Position numbers and translations under genes: made by a program. From positions 248,001 to 312,000 of the forward strand of contig JABCZF010000001.1 in NCBI GenBank assembly GCA_013289825.1: DNA of 64,000 nt, written 5' to 3'. The notes under the pieces were generated by a model that was not told where the DNA came from, made no database searches, and worked only from the letters and a program-made list of their open reading frames with translations. The stretch is from Acidobacteriota bacterium (GTDB taxonomy: Bacteria > Acidobacteriota > Terriglobia > Acidiferrales > UBA7541). Every line of letters starts with the position of its first letter. Position 1 is the stretch's first letter. Positions 53,808 through 63,500 of the stretch are shown here, piece by piece.

Positions 53808-54439
53808 CACCAGCCCTCGAAAGTTCGAAGATTTTTGAGCTTGAGATCTTCGAACTCGACAAATTCGCCGAGATAAAGAGCGGGCTGCTCATCGCTGAAA
53901 TCGAGCGTGGCGAACTTTCCGGTTTCGCTGCGAAGATCGGCAAACGTAACGTCGGTCTTGTCCCAATACTCGAAAGGCAGCTCGCCCTCGACGCCGCGGT
54001 AATGAGCTGGGGTAACCACGGTCAAGGTGTATCGCTGATTGTTCCAGGTATATTGCTGCCCGACGTTGACTTGTGCGGCGGTTGGCAGACCGGCGGTATT
54101 GCTCGGGAAAGAGATGGCATATTCGTTCTGGGCATCGGAGAGCCAGGCGCTCGTGCCATCATTCATCGTGATATGCCACTCGTTCCAGCTGCCCTGGTCG
54201 TATTCATAGAGAATGCGGCCGATGGCGACGAAAGCTTTATTGCCATATACGCCTTCGGTCTGGAGCTGAATCGGCGAACTGTCCGGCGGGAGATCGGCCA
54301 CCTGGCCGACTCTCTTGAGATCGACGTCCGTGCGCACGAGAATGCTTTTGCAATACTGACAAACGGTCTGAACGCTGCTGGACCATTGGAAGACAATCTT
54401 TGCGCCGCAATTGGGACAGTTCGAGACCGGCTGAGTCAT
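53807..54439 (-). CDS. DUF4178 protein with zinc ribbon, soluble
   Basis: The 210-residue product starts MTQPVSNCPNCGAKIVFQWSSSVQTVCQYCKSILVRTD (ATG at 54439), a four-Cys zinc ribbon. The DUF4178 domain follows: LQTEGVYGNKAFVAIGRILYEYDQGSWNEWHITMNDGTSAWLSDAQNEYAISFP, then VGQQYTWNNQRYTLTVVTPAHYRGVEGELPFEYWDK. It has no membrane segment. It looks like a soluble paralogue of the larger DUF4178 protein encoded next. The 1-base overlap indicates coupled translation. Confidence 0.85.
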   Translation of the reverse strand: MTQPVSNCPNCGAKIVFQWSSSVQTVCQYCKSILVRTDVDLKRVGQVADLPPDSSPIQLQTEGVYGNKAFVAIGRILYEYDQGSWNEWHITMNDGTSAWLSDAQNEYAISFPSNTAGLPTAAQVNVGQQYTWNNQRYTLTVVTPAHYRGVEGELPFEYWDKTDVTFADLRSETGKFATLDFSDEQPALYLGEFVEFEDLKLKNLRTFEGW

Positions 54440-54484
54440 GGTGCGCTGCTCACCTGTGGCACAAAACAATCCTCGCTCTAAACT

Positions 54485-54856
54485 CTAATCGCCGGCCGTG
54501 TGGTGACGCGCCGCCTCGTACGGGCGTGCCAGGCGCCTTACGGAGACCGTTCTCGCATGGAAAAGCTGCTGGAGCGCCGCTTCAAAATTCCATTCGGCGC
54601 GCGGAAGGCAGCAAAACAGATTCAAGCAAAGCGAATTGTGCTCGGGAAAGGTATGGCAGGCGATGTGCGATTCCGCGAGCAGGCAAAGGCCGGTGATGCC
54701 GCCGGTCCCGGGAAATTGATGCCACTGCGTAGCGCTGACGGGACGCAGTTTCAGGCCGCGAATCATGCCATGAAAAAGCGTTTCGACGGCGCGAAGGTCG
54801 CGCAGCGAATCCGATGAGCAACCGAAGGCCTCGACGACCCATTCGATGCCGCTCAT
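54485..54856 (-). CDS. speH: S-adenosylmethionine decarboxylase proenzyme (class 1B)
   Basis: The 123-residue proenzyme makes decarboxylated AdoMet, the aminopropyl donor. It starts at the ATG at 54856 (MSGIEWVVEAFGC). The self-cleavage site is AESHIACHTFPEH: cleavage before Ser63 gives the pyruvoyl group. Ser63, His68 and Cys83 stand at exactly the positions of the three key residues in the Thermotoga enzyme. The C-terminal tail is longer and basic. Pairing with the aminopropyltransferase four genes downstream gives a full donor-transfer route. 13 bases separate it from the SPFH gene. Confidence 0.92.
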   Translation of the reverse strand: MSGIEWVVEAFGCSSDSLRDLRAVETLFHGMIRGLKLRPVSATQWHQFPGTGGITGLCLLAESHIACHTFPEHNSLCLNLFCCLPRAEWNFEAALQQLFHARTVSVRRLARPYEAARHHTAGD

Positions 54857-54869
54857 GTGCTCGTCACCC

Positions 54870-55889
54870 CTAAGCCTGAGGCTTCCCGCATTCCGGACAG
54901 AATTTGCTGCTGCGTGGGATGGCCTGGCCGCACTCACTGCAGAATTTTGTGCTGGGTGAGGCCGCGCCAGAAGTTGCAGCGCCCGCAGCCGCCGGAGCCG
55001 CACCTCCCCCGCCCGGGCTGGAGGAGGTGGATTGTTTCACGGCGTCCATCATGGCTTGGCCCATGGCCACGCCCGCGCCAAGCCCCGCGCCGATGCCCAC
55101 CGCTCCTCCGCCTTCGTTCCCGGCAGCGATCGGAATCGCTTGCGCCACTTGATATTGCGTGAATTTGCCCATGTCTCCGAGGACGTTCATGCTGATGCGC
55201 TGGTCGAGCACCTTCTGAAGTTCGTCGGGGAGTGAGAGATTCTCAACGACGAAACTATCGAGCGACAGGCCGTAATCCGTGAACGCGGGCTTGAGCTGCT
55301 CGCTGATTTTTTCGGCGAGCGCGCCCTGGTTGGCCGCCATATCGAGAAAGGGAACCTGGCTGGCGGCAAACGCGTCCGTCATTTTCGCGATGATGGTATT
55401 GCGCAACTGGCCTTCAAGATCGGTGACGTGATAGATGTCGCGAGTGCCGCTGATTTTCGTATAGAAGCTTTTCGCGTCGGCTAGGTGATAGGAATAAATG
55501 CCGAAACCCCGCAAGCGAATGGCGCCAAACTCTTTGTCGCGGATGGTAATGGGATTTTGCGTGCCCCAGTGCTGGTCCGTCTGGATGCGCGTCGAGAAAA
55601 AATAGACATCGGACTTGAAGGGCGACTGGAACTTTTTGTCCCAGTTCTTGAGGTATGTGAGAATGGGAAGTGTATTGGTGTTGAGGGTGTAAAGCCCGGG
55701 AGCGAAGGCGTCTGCGATTTTTCCTTCATTCACAAAGACAGCCAGTTGCGAATCGCGGACGGTGAGCTTGCCGCCATTCTGGATTTCGCGATCTTGCATG
55801 GGATAGCGATAGGCAAGGATGCCGTCTTCCGGCTCCGTCCAATCGATGACATCAATCCACTGTTTGGAAATAAAATCGCGAAGACTCAT
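54870..55889 (-). CDS. SPFH/band-7 family protein with C-terminal zinc ribbon
   Basis: The 339-residue product begins MSLRDFISKQWIDVIDWTEPEDGILAYRYPMQDREIQNGGKLTVRDSQLAVFVNEGKIADAFAPGLYTL, the start of the virion-core-protein/YdjI-type SPFH group. Residues 50-230 are the SPFH domain. A Gly/Ala-rich stretch follows (GGGAVGIGAGLGAGVAMGQAMMDAV), then a double-Cys ribbon FCSECGQAIPRSSKFCPECG. It lacks a transmembrane anchor and may assemble on membranes. It is the first gene of the operon, with the promoter in the 288-base gap before the Mo hydroxylase genes. Confidence 0.88.
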   Translation of the reverse strand: MSLRDFISKQWIDVIDWTEPEDGILAYRYPMQDREIQNGGKLTVRDSQLAVFVNEGKIADAFAPGLYTLNTNTLPILTYLKNWDKKFQSPFKSDVYFFSTRIQTDQHWGTQNPITIRDKEFGAIRLRGFGIYSYHLADAKSFYTKISGTRDIYHVTDLEGQLRNTIIAKMTDAFAASQVPFLDMAANQGALAEKISEQLKPAFTDYGLSLDSFVVENLSLPDELQKVLDQRISMNVLGDMGKFTQYQVAQAIPIAAGNEGGGAVGIGAGLGAGVAMGQAMMDAVKQSTSSSPGGGGAAPAAAGAATSGAASPSTKFCSECGQAIPRSSKFCPECGKPQA

Positions 55890-56177
55890 GAGGGACCTCC
55901 GCTTCAGGCACGGCTCGATTAAGGCTGAACCATCAGATAGAGGCGATGCTACGGTGCGGCTGGGGGCATGTCAATGCCATTCGGAAAAAGGCCGTTGCGC
56001 ATTATTGCGATTCGTTATGGCGCCCTCGGCCGATGCAAAAAATCCGCTTATCTTCGCCGCCCGCGCGGTTTTAGCGTCGGGGCATCGAAGCTTCCAAAGA
56101 ACCGCCATAGCCTCAGGGTCTATAATCTCATGCAACCGGGCAACACATTTCTCGTCCAAGGCGGAGGGAGACCACAG

Positions 56178-56648
56178 ATGACAAGTTTTCAGGTGAATGG
56201 GAAGCCCGTCGAGGTGCACGTCGATCCCGCGACTCCGTTGCTTTGGGTCCTGCGCGACTCCCTGGGGATGACCGGCACGAAGTTCGGATGCGGGATGGCT
56301 TTGTGCGGGGCGTGCACGGTACATCTCGACGGGAAGGCCATACGATCCTGCGTTGCGCCGGTGTCGCGCGTGGAAGGCAAGCGCGTGACGACCATCGAGG
56401 GGCTGTCCAGCAATCTTACGCACCCGCTGCAGCGGGCGTGGATTGAGCTGGACGTACCTCAATGCGGCTACTGCCAATCGGGGCAGATCATGAGTGCCGC
56501 GGTTCTGCTGGCGGAAAACCCAAACCCCACGGATAAGGACATCGACGAGGCCATGGGCGGAAATATCTGCCGCTGCGGGACCTACTCAAGAATTCGCAAG
56601 GCCATTCACAAAGCGGCGGAACTGGCGAATGCCGGGAGGCCCAAATGA
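56178..56648 (+). CDS. (2Fe-2S) subunit of xanthine-dehydrogenase-family molybdenum hydroxylase
   Basis: The 156-residue product starts at 56178 after GGAGGGAG. The plant-type ferredoxin cluster site is [23 protein letters not shown]; the second cluster site is [16 protein letters not shown] with [16 protein letters not shown]. There is no export signal; such subunits usually leave the cell piggy-backed on the Tat-signal large subunit. It most resembles the IorA small subunits of isoquinoline-1-oxidoreductase-type enzymes. The stop overlaps the next start (ATGA). Confidence 0.93.
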   Translation: MTSFQVNGKPVEVHVDPATPLLWVLRDSLGMTGTKFGCGMALCGACTVHLDGKAIRSCVAPVSRVEGKRVTTIEGLSSNLTHPLQRAWIELDVPQCGYCQSGQIMSAAVLLAENPNPTDKDIDEAMGGNICRCGTYSRIRKAIHKAAELANAGRPK

Positions 56649-58807
56649 GCGCACCGTCGATGGTCGGGCGGCGGGAGTTTATCAGGACGGGGACGGCCAT
56701 GGGCGGCGGATTGTTGGTGAGCTGGTATGCGCCGCTGCCGGGTGGATCAAGCAGCGCGCTTGCCGCGGAAGAAAGAGATTTTGCCCTGAATGCCTTTGTG
56801 CGCATCGGAACCGACGAAAGCGTGACGGTGATTTCGGCGCATTCAGAGATGGGGCAGGGAGTTTATACGTCCTTGCCGATGCTTTTGAACGAGGAGCTGC
56901 AAGCGGATTGGTCGAAGATTCGCGTCGAGGCAGCGCCAGTGGACAAAGTCTATAATCACCCGGTGTTTGGAATGCAAATGACCGGCGGGAGTACCACTTC
57001 ACCGGCGGAGTGGGAAAGATACCGCAAGATGGGCGCGACGGCACGGGTAATACTCGTCGAAGCGGCGGCGGCGAATTGGGGCGTCGAGACCTCCACTTGC
57101 AGAGTGGAAAATGGCGTTGTGATTCACGCCGCCACAAACAAGCGTGCGACGTACGGCTCGCTGGCAAATGCGGCTGCGCGGTTGAAGCCGCCGGCGAATG
57201 TGCCGCTGAAGAATCCCAGGGATTTCACGCTGATTGGAAAACCTACGCTGCGATTGGACACTCCTTCGAAAACGAACGGCGCGGCCCAGTTCGGTTTGGA
57301 CGTGATGGTTCCGGGAATGCTTACGGCCGTAGTGGCGCGGCCGCCAGTCTTTGGCGGAAAAGTGGCGAAGCTGGACGCCCGTGAAGCGCTCAAAGTTCCC
57401 GGGGTGAAGGCTGTCGAGCAAGTGCCGTCCGGCGTGGCGGTAATCGCAGAACGCTTTTGGCCCGCAAAACTTGGGCGCGAAAAATTGATCATCGAATGGG
57501 ATTTGGGGCCGAACGCGGGACTCTCCACGGAAAAAATGCTGCGCGATTTTAGGGAGACGGCGCTTAAACCCGGAGCCATTGCGAAAAAGACCGGCGATCC
57601 CGAGGGGGCGCTAAAAACGGCGGCACAAACCATCACTGCGGAATATGACGTGCCGTATCTGGCGCACGCAATGATGGAGCCGCTGAATTGCGTCGTCGAT
57701 TTGCGGCCAGACTCTTGCGAAATCTGGACCGGAACGCAGTTTGAAACGGTGGACCGCGCCAACGCGGCGCACGCGGCGGCCCTGCCTGCGGATAGAGTGC
57801 TGATTCATACCACGCTGCTTGGCGGAGGGTTCGGCAGACGCGCGAACCCTAATTCGGACTTTGTTGTGGAAGCGGTCCACGTGGCCAGAGCCGCAAAGGC
57901 TCCCGTGAAGGTGATTTGGACGCGAGAGGATGACCTGCGCGGCGGCTGGTACCGCCCCATGTGGCACGACCGGTTTGTGGCGGGATTGGATGCGAACGGA
58001 GATCCCGTCGCATGGACGCACACCATCGTCGGGCAGTCGATCATGCAGGGCACGCTGTTCGAGTCTTTCGGAATCAAAGACGGCATTGACAGCGCTTCCG
58101 TGGAAGGCGCGGCGGATTTGCTCTATGGAATGCCGAATCTGCAGGTGGATCTGCACACGCCGAAAATTGGAGTCCCGGTGCAATGGTGGCGGTCGGTGGG
58201 CCATTCGCACACGGGATTTTCTGTCGAGGCCTTCTTCGATGAAGTGGCGCATGCCGGCGGAAAAGATCCCTATGAGCTCAGGCGGAAGTTGTTGGCCAAC
58301 CAGCCGCGCATGAAGGCCGTGCTTGAGCTCGCGGCGCAAAAGGCAAATTGGGGATCGCCATTGCCGCCGGGAGTGGGACGCGGCATCGCGACGCATTTTT
58401 CTTTCGACAGCTATGTGGCCCAAGTCGTGGAGGCGTCGGTCGGAAAAGGCGGCGCGGTGCGCGTGCATCGCGTGGTTTGCGCTCTCGATTGCGGACTGGT
58501 CATTAATCCAGACACGGTCCGCGCGCAGATAGAAGGTGGAATCATTTTTGGACTGACTGCGGCGCTCAAAACGGAGATCACACTGAAAGAGGGCCGCGTG
58601 GAGCAGGGAAATTTCCACGACTACCAGATGCTGCGAATCTTCGAATCGCCGGAAATTGCAGTGCATATTGTTCCGAGCGGAGAAAATCCCACAGGCGTCG
58701 GCGAGCCGGGTGTGCCGCCGGTCGCGCCAGCACTGGCCAACGCCATCTTTGCGGCCACCGGCAAGCGCGTGCGGCGGCTGCCGATCCGGGCGAGTGATTT
58801 GGCGTAG
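56645..58807 (+). CDS. Molybdopterin-binding large subunit, IorB-type aldehyde/heterocycle oxidoreductase
   Basis: The 720-residue product has a Tat signal ([20 protein letters not shown]). The Mo-binding domains show [85 protein letters not shown], and the final [23 protein letters not shown] with the catalytic Glu. The membrane/periplasmic IorB type hydroxylates aldehydes or N-heterocycles and passes electrons to cytochrome. Substrate cannot be predicted. The cytochrome gene 18 bases on is the likely acceptor. Confidence 0.92.
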   Translation: MSAPSMVGRREFIRTGTAMGGGLLVSWYAPLPGGSSSALAAEERDFALNAFVRIGTDESVTVISAHSEMGQGVYTSLPMLLNEELQADWSKIRVEAAPVDKVYNHPVFGMQMTGGSTTSPAEWERYRKMGATARVILVEAAAANWGVETSTCRVENGVVIHAATNKRATYGSLANAAARLKPPANVPLKNPRDFTLIGKPTLRLDTPSKTNGAAQFGLDVMVPGMLTAVVARPPVFGGKVAKLDAREALKVPGVKAVEQVPSGVAVIAERFWPAKLGREKLIIEWDLGPNAGLSTEKMLRDFRETALKPGAIAKKTGDPEGALKTAAQTITAEYDVPYLAHAMMEPLNCVVDLRPDSCEIWTGTQFETVDRANAAHAAALPADRVLIHTTLLGGGFGRRANPNSDFVVEAVHVARAAKAPVKVIWTREDDLRGGWYRPMWHDRFVAGLDANGDPVAWTHTIVGQSIMQGTLFESFGIKDGIDSASVEGAADLLYGMPNLQVDLHTPKIGVPVQWWRSVGHSHTGFSVEAFFDEVAHAGGKDPYELRRKLLANQPRMKAVLELAAQKANWGSPLPPGVGRGIATHFSFDSYVAQVVEASVGKGGAVRVHRVVCALDCGLVINPDTVRAQIEGGIIFGLTAALKTEITLKEGRVEQGNFHDYQMLRIFESPEIAVHIVPSGENPTGVGEPGVPPVAPALANAIFAATGKRVRRLPIRASDLA

Positions 58808-58825
58808 AAAGGGGGGAGCGAAGCT

Positions 58826-59452
58826 ATGAACAGATTCGCCGGGAATGGACGAGAAAATTCCTCGAAACGCAATCCGGGGCTGCGGCGCGCTTCTGCAATT
58901 CTTGGTTTTGTTTCAGCGACGGCTTTGATGGCCGTGACGTTGCCGGCTCGCGCAGCCAAGCAGGACGCAGATGCCTCGCGCGCGGCTTTCCTTCAGGTTT
59001 ATCGAGTGCTGACTTCGCCGCGCTGCCAAAATTGCCATCCGGCAGGCGATGCGCCTCTCCAAGGAGATGACAGCCACGTGCATCTGCAAAATGTGAAGCG
59101 CGGCAAGGACGGAAACGGCGTGTTTGGAATGCGCTGCGATACGTGCCATCAGACAAAGAATCTCTCCGGCGAGCACCTGCCGCCCGGCAATACGAAGTGG
59201 TCGCTGCCTTTGCCTGAACAAAAGATGGTGTTTGTGGGACGATCGCCTGGCGAACTTTGCAGGCAACTCAAAGATCCCCAACAGAATGGCGGTCGAACGC
59301 TCGCAGCGCTTCTCGATCACGTCGCAAACGACGATCTTGTCGGTTGGGGCTGGAATCCGGGAGACGGCCGCACGCCTCCTCCACTTTCCCGGGTGGAAAC
59401 GGCTGCACAGATGAAAGTCTGGGTCGAGGGCGGCGCAGCTTGCCCAGAATAA
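58826..59452 (+). CDS. Exported diheme cytochrome c, acceptor of the Mo hydroxylase
   Basis: The 208-residue product has a signal peptide (ASAILGFVSATALMAVTLPARAA). Two heme motifs are visible, SPRCQNCHPAGDAP and GMRCDTCHQTKN. The rest has no further CxxCH. A C-terminal domain follows (SPGELCRQLKDPQQNGGRTLAALLDHVANDDLVGWGWNPGDGR). Such proteins, annotated as isoquinoline 1-oxidoreductase subunit, follow the small and large subunit genes in many genomes. It is a periplasmic electron carrier to the respiratory chain. The start has GGGGGGAG upstream. Confidence 0.85.
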   Translation: MNRFAGNGRENSSKRNPGLRRASAILGFVSATALMAVTLPARAAKQDADASRAAFLQVYRVLTSPRCQNCHPAGDAPLQGDDSHVHLQNVKRGKDGNGVFGMRCDTCHQTKNLSGEHLPPGNTKWSLPLPEQKMVFVGRSPGELCRQLKDPQQNGGRTLAALLDHVANDDLVGWGWNPGDGRTPPPLSRVETAAQMKVWVEGGAACPE

Positions 59453-59500
59453 AAGAGGCGCCACGCCAAAGCGCTGCGACTTCGTGCTGGCGATGCCAAA

Positions 59501-60406
59501 TCAGTGGCAGCTGCCGTTGCCTGAATCGGTGAAGGTCTTTCCTGCTTCCGGAATAAATTGCCAATCGTAGGCGTTGGGCTTGAGCGTAAGTTTTAGGACG
59601 CCGAACGCCGTCGCGTCGCGTGATTCGCTGTTGGGTTTGGTCGGGCCAAACGGGCGATGATTCTTGCCGCCCGTGCCAACGACGAATTCGCGAACGCCGC
59701 GCGCTGCATCGGCTGTGCCTTCCGGTGTTTGGGGGGCAAAACGCTCGTAGTCGTGGTCGTGGCCGTTGACAACGACGTCGGCATTGGCTTCATACAGGGC
59801 CTGCCAGATAGGCTTGATTTCGGGGTCATTCCCATGAGCGCCGCCCGAGCTAAAAAGCGGCTTGTGCCAATAGGCGAGCGTGCAGGCCACGGGATGCGCT
59901 GCGAGATCGGCGCGCAACCACTTTTCCTGGCGGGAGCCAGCATCGCATCCACCGACGTCCCGACACTCACTATTCAAGACGATGATATGCCAGGTGCCAA
60001 GTTCGTAGCTGTAATAGCCGTTTTCGGGGTTGCCTGCGACGGAGCCGAAATAATCAAAATAGGGAGTCGCCGCGGCAGCGTGAAATTCGTGATTGCCCGG
60101 AGAGGGGCGAGTGCGGGACTTCACGCGACCCCAAGTTTTATCGTAGCACTGGAAATTCTCCTTCGAGCCATCCGGATAGGCGAGATCTCCGGGCACCATC
60201 ACGGTGCCTGGAATCTGCTCCACCAGCTTCGCCGTAGCTTCCGCGCCGGAGAGATCCTTGCAATCGGCGATGTCGCCGGCGCCAACGAGGACAACTGTCT
60301 GGTCCTTCACTGGAGTCGATGGCGCAGATTGCGGCCGGATATTCGGGGGATTGCCGAGAACGATTATCCCCAGCACAAGAGTGACGCCAAAAAAGTGGGG
60401 CTTCAT
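59501..60406 (-). CDS. Exported calcineurin-like metallophosphoesterase
   Basis: The 301-residue product starts at the ATG at 60406 with AGGAG upstream (MKPHFFGVTLVLGIIVLGNPP). The phosphoesterase motifs are GAGDIADC, VMVPGDLAYPDGS, SPGNHEFH, CTLAYWHKPLFSSG and VVNGHDHDYERFAPQ, the two-metal site of purple-acid-phosphatase-like enzymes. It is periplasmic. Substrate unknown. It is convergent with the cytochrome gene, 48 bases away, with no clear terminator between. Confidence 0.9.
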   Translation of the reverse strand: MKPHFFGVTLVLGIIVLGNPPNIRPQSAPSTPVKDQTVVLVGAGDIADCKDLSGAEATAKLVEQIPGTVMVPGDLAYPDGSKENFQCYDKTWGRVKSRTRPSPGNHEFHAAAATPYFDYFGSVAGNPENGYYSYELGTWHIIVLNSECRDVGGCDAGSRQEKWLRADLAAHPVACTLAYWHKPLFSSGGAHGNDPEIKPIWQALYEANADVVVNGHDHDYERFAPQTPEGTADAARGVREFVVGTGGKNHRPFGPTKPNSESRDATAFGVLKLTLKPNAYDWQFIPEAGKTFTDSGNGSCH

Positions 60407-60520
60407 TATTGCAACTCCTCTGTTCGAGGCCATTAGCGACCCTGGCAAAAGTTAACTGAACTCACCTAAACGCACCGTTAAGAACGGTTGGCGGAACTTC
60501 CGCACGCGTCCCGACTCAAA

Positions 60521-60561
60521 ACAAAGACCGGGGCTCGAGCGCACTTAGTCTCGAACCCCGG
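60521..60561 (-). terminator. Intrinsic terminator after the TonB receptor
   Basis: CCGGGG-C-TCGAG (60528-60539) pairs with CTCGA-A-CCCCGG (60550-60561) with one mismatch. On the minus strand it is followed by TCTTTGTTTTG. It sits 15 bases past the receptor stop and isolates it from the phosphoesterase gene. Confidence 0.7.
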
Positions 60562-60575
60562 CTCTTGTTGGGGTG

Positions 60576-63500
60576 TTAAAACTTGAAGCGCACCATGAAT
60601 TGCAGCTGTCGCGGCAGACCGGAGCCGGTGTTGGTACCCAGCCCATTCACGGTATTGGTAATCAAGCCAAAATCGCTCGGCACGAGAATCGTATCGGGAC
60701 CGAACGGATTGCCCATGGCGTCCGTTTGTTGGCCATAGTTGAGCTGCACATTGCCGGGATCGCCTAACTGAACGTGGTTGAAAACATTGAAGGCTTGCAC
60801 TCCGAACTGCACGCTGAATCGTTCGGTGATTTTGGTTTCCTTTGTAAGCGCTAGATCCACTTGCCAAATGTCGAGTGCCCGAGCAATTCCGTTCCCGGCA
60901 TTGCCGAAGCGCGTGAAGTTTCCGTTGGCGTCAACCGGCGGCGCCGCGAACGCTGCCGGGTTGATCAGAGGAATTCCATTCTTTCCTCCGCCTGCTAGAT
61001 AGAGCGGCACACCTGGCACCCTATCCGGCCGCTGGTTGGTCTGGTCGTTTCCGTCGGGCAACAAAAAGGTCTGGGAAAGCCCTGCAAACGGGCCACTGTC
61101 AATTGTGCCTCCGAGTCCCAACGTCACGGTGAGGGGATGGCCGGTATGCCAAGTACCCACGCTGCTGACTTCCCAGCCGCCCACGACTTTCCCAAGAACC
61201 CCGTTGTCTGCAAGATATTTCTTACCCGGCCCGAAGGGCAGCTCGTATACACCGTTCACGGTCACGTTGTGGCGAATGTCGAAAACACTGTCGCCCTTAT
61301 CGCACTGGCGGCAATTGACGTTTTCCTGTCCGTTCGCCTCGCCGCCGCCTACCGCTCCGTCGTTAATCGAGTGAGACCAGGTGTAGCGCGCCTGAAAAGA
61401 AAGACCTTCAGAGAATCTACGTTCGAGAGCCAAAGCCAGTGCGTTATACGTGCTCTGGCCAGTATCGCTCTTGTAATCTACGGAACCGTAAGGATCGTTT
61501 ACGATTGTTTGCCCTGGGTTGTTGGGATCTGGAAAAGTAAAGAACTTGTCTAGCGTCCTCACGCAATCGCCGTTCACATTCGTTGGATCAAAACTAACTG
61601 GTGAAACGCACAGGTTTACGGCACCTCGTGAGAATAGGTGTACTCCATGAGTTCCGAGGTAAGTCGCTGAAAAGAGGAAGCTGGCGGGGAGTTGATGCTC
61701 GATGGTCAATCCCCAGGTCTCGACGTACTGGTCGTGGCGGCCCAGGCGCTGGAGAGCACGAGGGTGGTTGGCTGTACCGGACCCAGCCGATACGTCGGGT
61801 GTCCCGTGTTGATAAGCGGGGAGCAGCGGTAGCGGGGAAGTCGGCGTGGGCGTAAGCGTCACACGGAACGTGTCACTCTCGAGGCCGGCGTTGAGGTCAT
61901 CGTTCTGTGCTGCACCGCTATAGATGCCGAAGCCGGTGCGTATCACGGTCTTGCCATGTAGTGCCGCGGGAGCCCAGGCGAAGCTTACTCGAGGATCAAC
62001 GTTGCGGTAATTTGGAGCATATAGAGAGGGATTCTTGGGGCAAGGTGGAGTATCTAGGGGGGCGATAAACGGTGTGTTGAACGAACCGGAGCCAAGACAC
62101 GCGCCGTGAAACTGGTTCAAGTCAAATACCGTGGTGCGATTGTCCGGCACGTGCGCCACACCATAGTAGTCCCAGCGAACTCCGAGGCTCGCAGTGAACG
62201 TTGGAGTCACTTTCCAATCGTCCTGAAAATACGGCATGTAGAAAGTACGCCGGTATTTATGGCAGCACCAGGGGGCGATGAAATCAAGTTTAGTCAGCTG
62301 AGCCGCGACGAGGCTGAGACTGTCTCCAAAGTCCAGGTTGTTGTTCTCGGTCTGGCCTTGATTGAGTCGCACACGACGAATTTCCATTCCTGTCTTGAAG
62401 GTGTGGCGACCGCGGGTCCACGTGAGATTGTCAATGAAGCCGAAGGTTGTTCCGACTTCAACGTCTTCAGAGTTGTTGTTAATCGACGTGAAGTTAGTAT
62501 TGCTATTGACCGCGTAAGGAAGGACGCTAGCCTGGGGATTATGGAAAGGCGAGCGATTAACGTAGACCTTTGCCTCATTGAACAGATTAGCGGTGAAGAT
62601 CTGCTGAAGCGCAATGAAGTAATTCGCGGGATGATTATAGATATGCTGCAGGTCAAAGAGTGGACTAATAGGCTGGTCGGAGTGGAGGATATCTCGCTGG
62701 GCCCGGCCGTATAGGGTGATTTTGTCGCTGAATTTGTGATCGATACGCGTCAACGCCGTATCTTCGTGAATTCTAGTCGGCGTGGCATGAGTGAATTGAT
62801 CGGTGTCACCGTCCGGTTGAAGGGCAAAAGCAGTGTCCGGGAAGACCAGTTTTGGTGCGCAGCCTCCCAAAGTTCCGGTCGAAGCCCGCCATGGGTAGGC
62901 TTGGAGAATGGAGCACATTTGCGGGGAAGGTCCCACAAGCACCGGGGGAGTCTGCGAGTTGTCCGTTCTGCCGTTGACCAAAATATCCGCCTGAAGTTTA
63001 GCTGACGGAACAAATCCTTGTTGCGTGGTCGATTGCAGTTGACGAAGTCCTTCGTAGCTCGCGAAGAAAAACGTCTTGTCCTTAACGATCGGGCCGCCAA
63101 CGGTGAGACCGTATTGCCCCAGCCGGAAAGGGGGAATGGCCGGGTTTCCATTCAGGTCGAAATCATTGAAGTTGCGTGCATCAAAGACGGAATTCCTGAG
63201 GTAGCCAAATACTGTGCCGTGGAACTCATCGGTACCCGATTTGGTGATCACATTGACCTGCGCGCCGGCTTGCGTGCCGTACTCCGCGTCGTAAAGGGCA
63301 CTATTTACGCGGTATTCAGCGATGGCATCTTCGGAAATCTGCAAACGGACCTGGGATTTTTGAGCTTGCTCCTGGATGCCGCCAGCGTCTACTCCATCAA
63401 AATTGAAATTGTTGTCGTCGATGGCGCGGCCCGCGTACCGGATGGTGCGCTGATTACCCCCGCCATCGTCCTGAGCGAAAGGCGCCAGAAGAGTCAATGC

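Noticed and set aside
47986..55922. Many plus-strand frames of 80-265 codons across 47.9-55.9 kb
   Set aside because: All lie antisense to the msr and polyamine operons and show reverse-codon composition without motifs.
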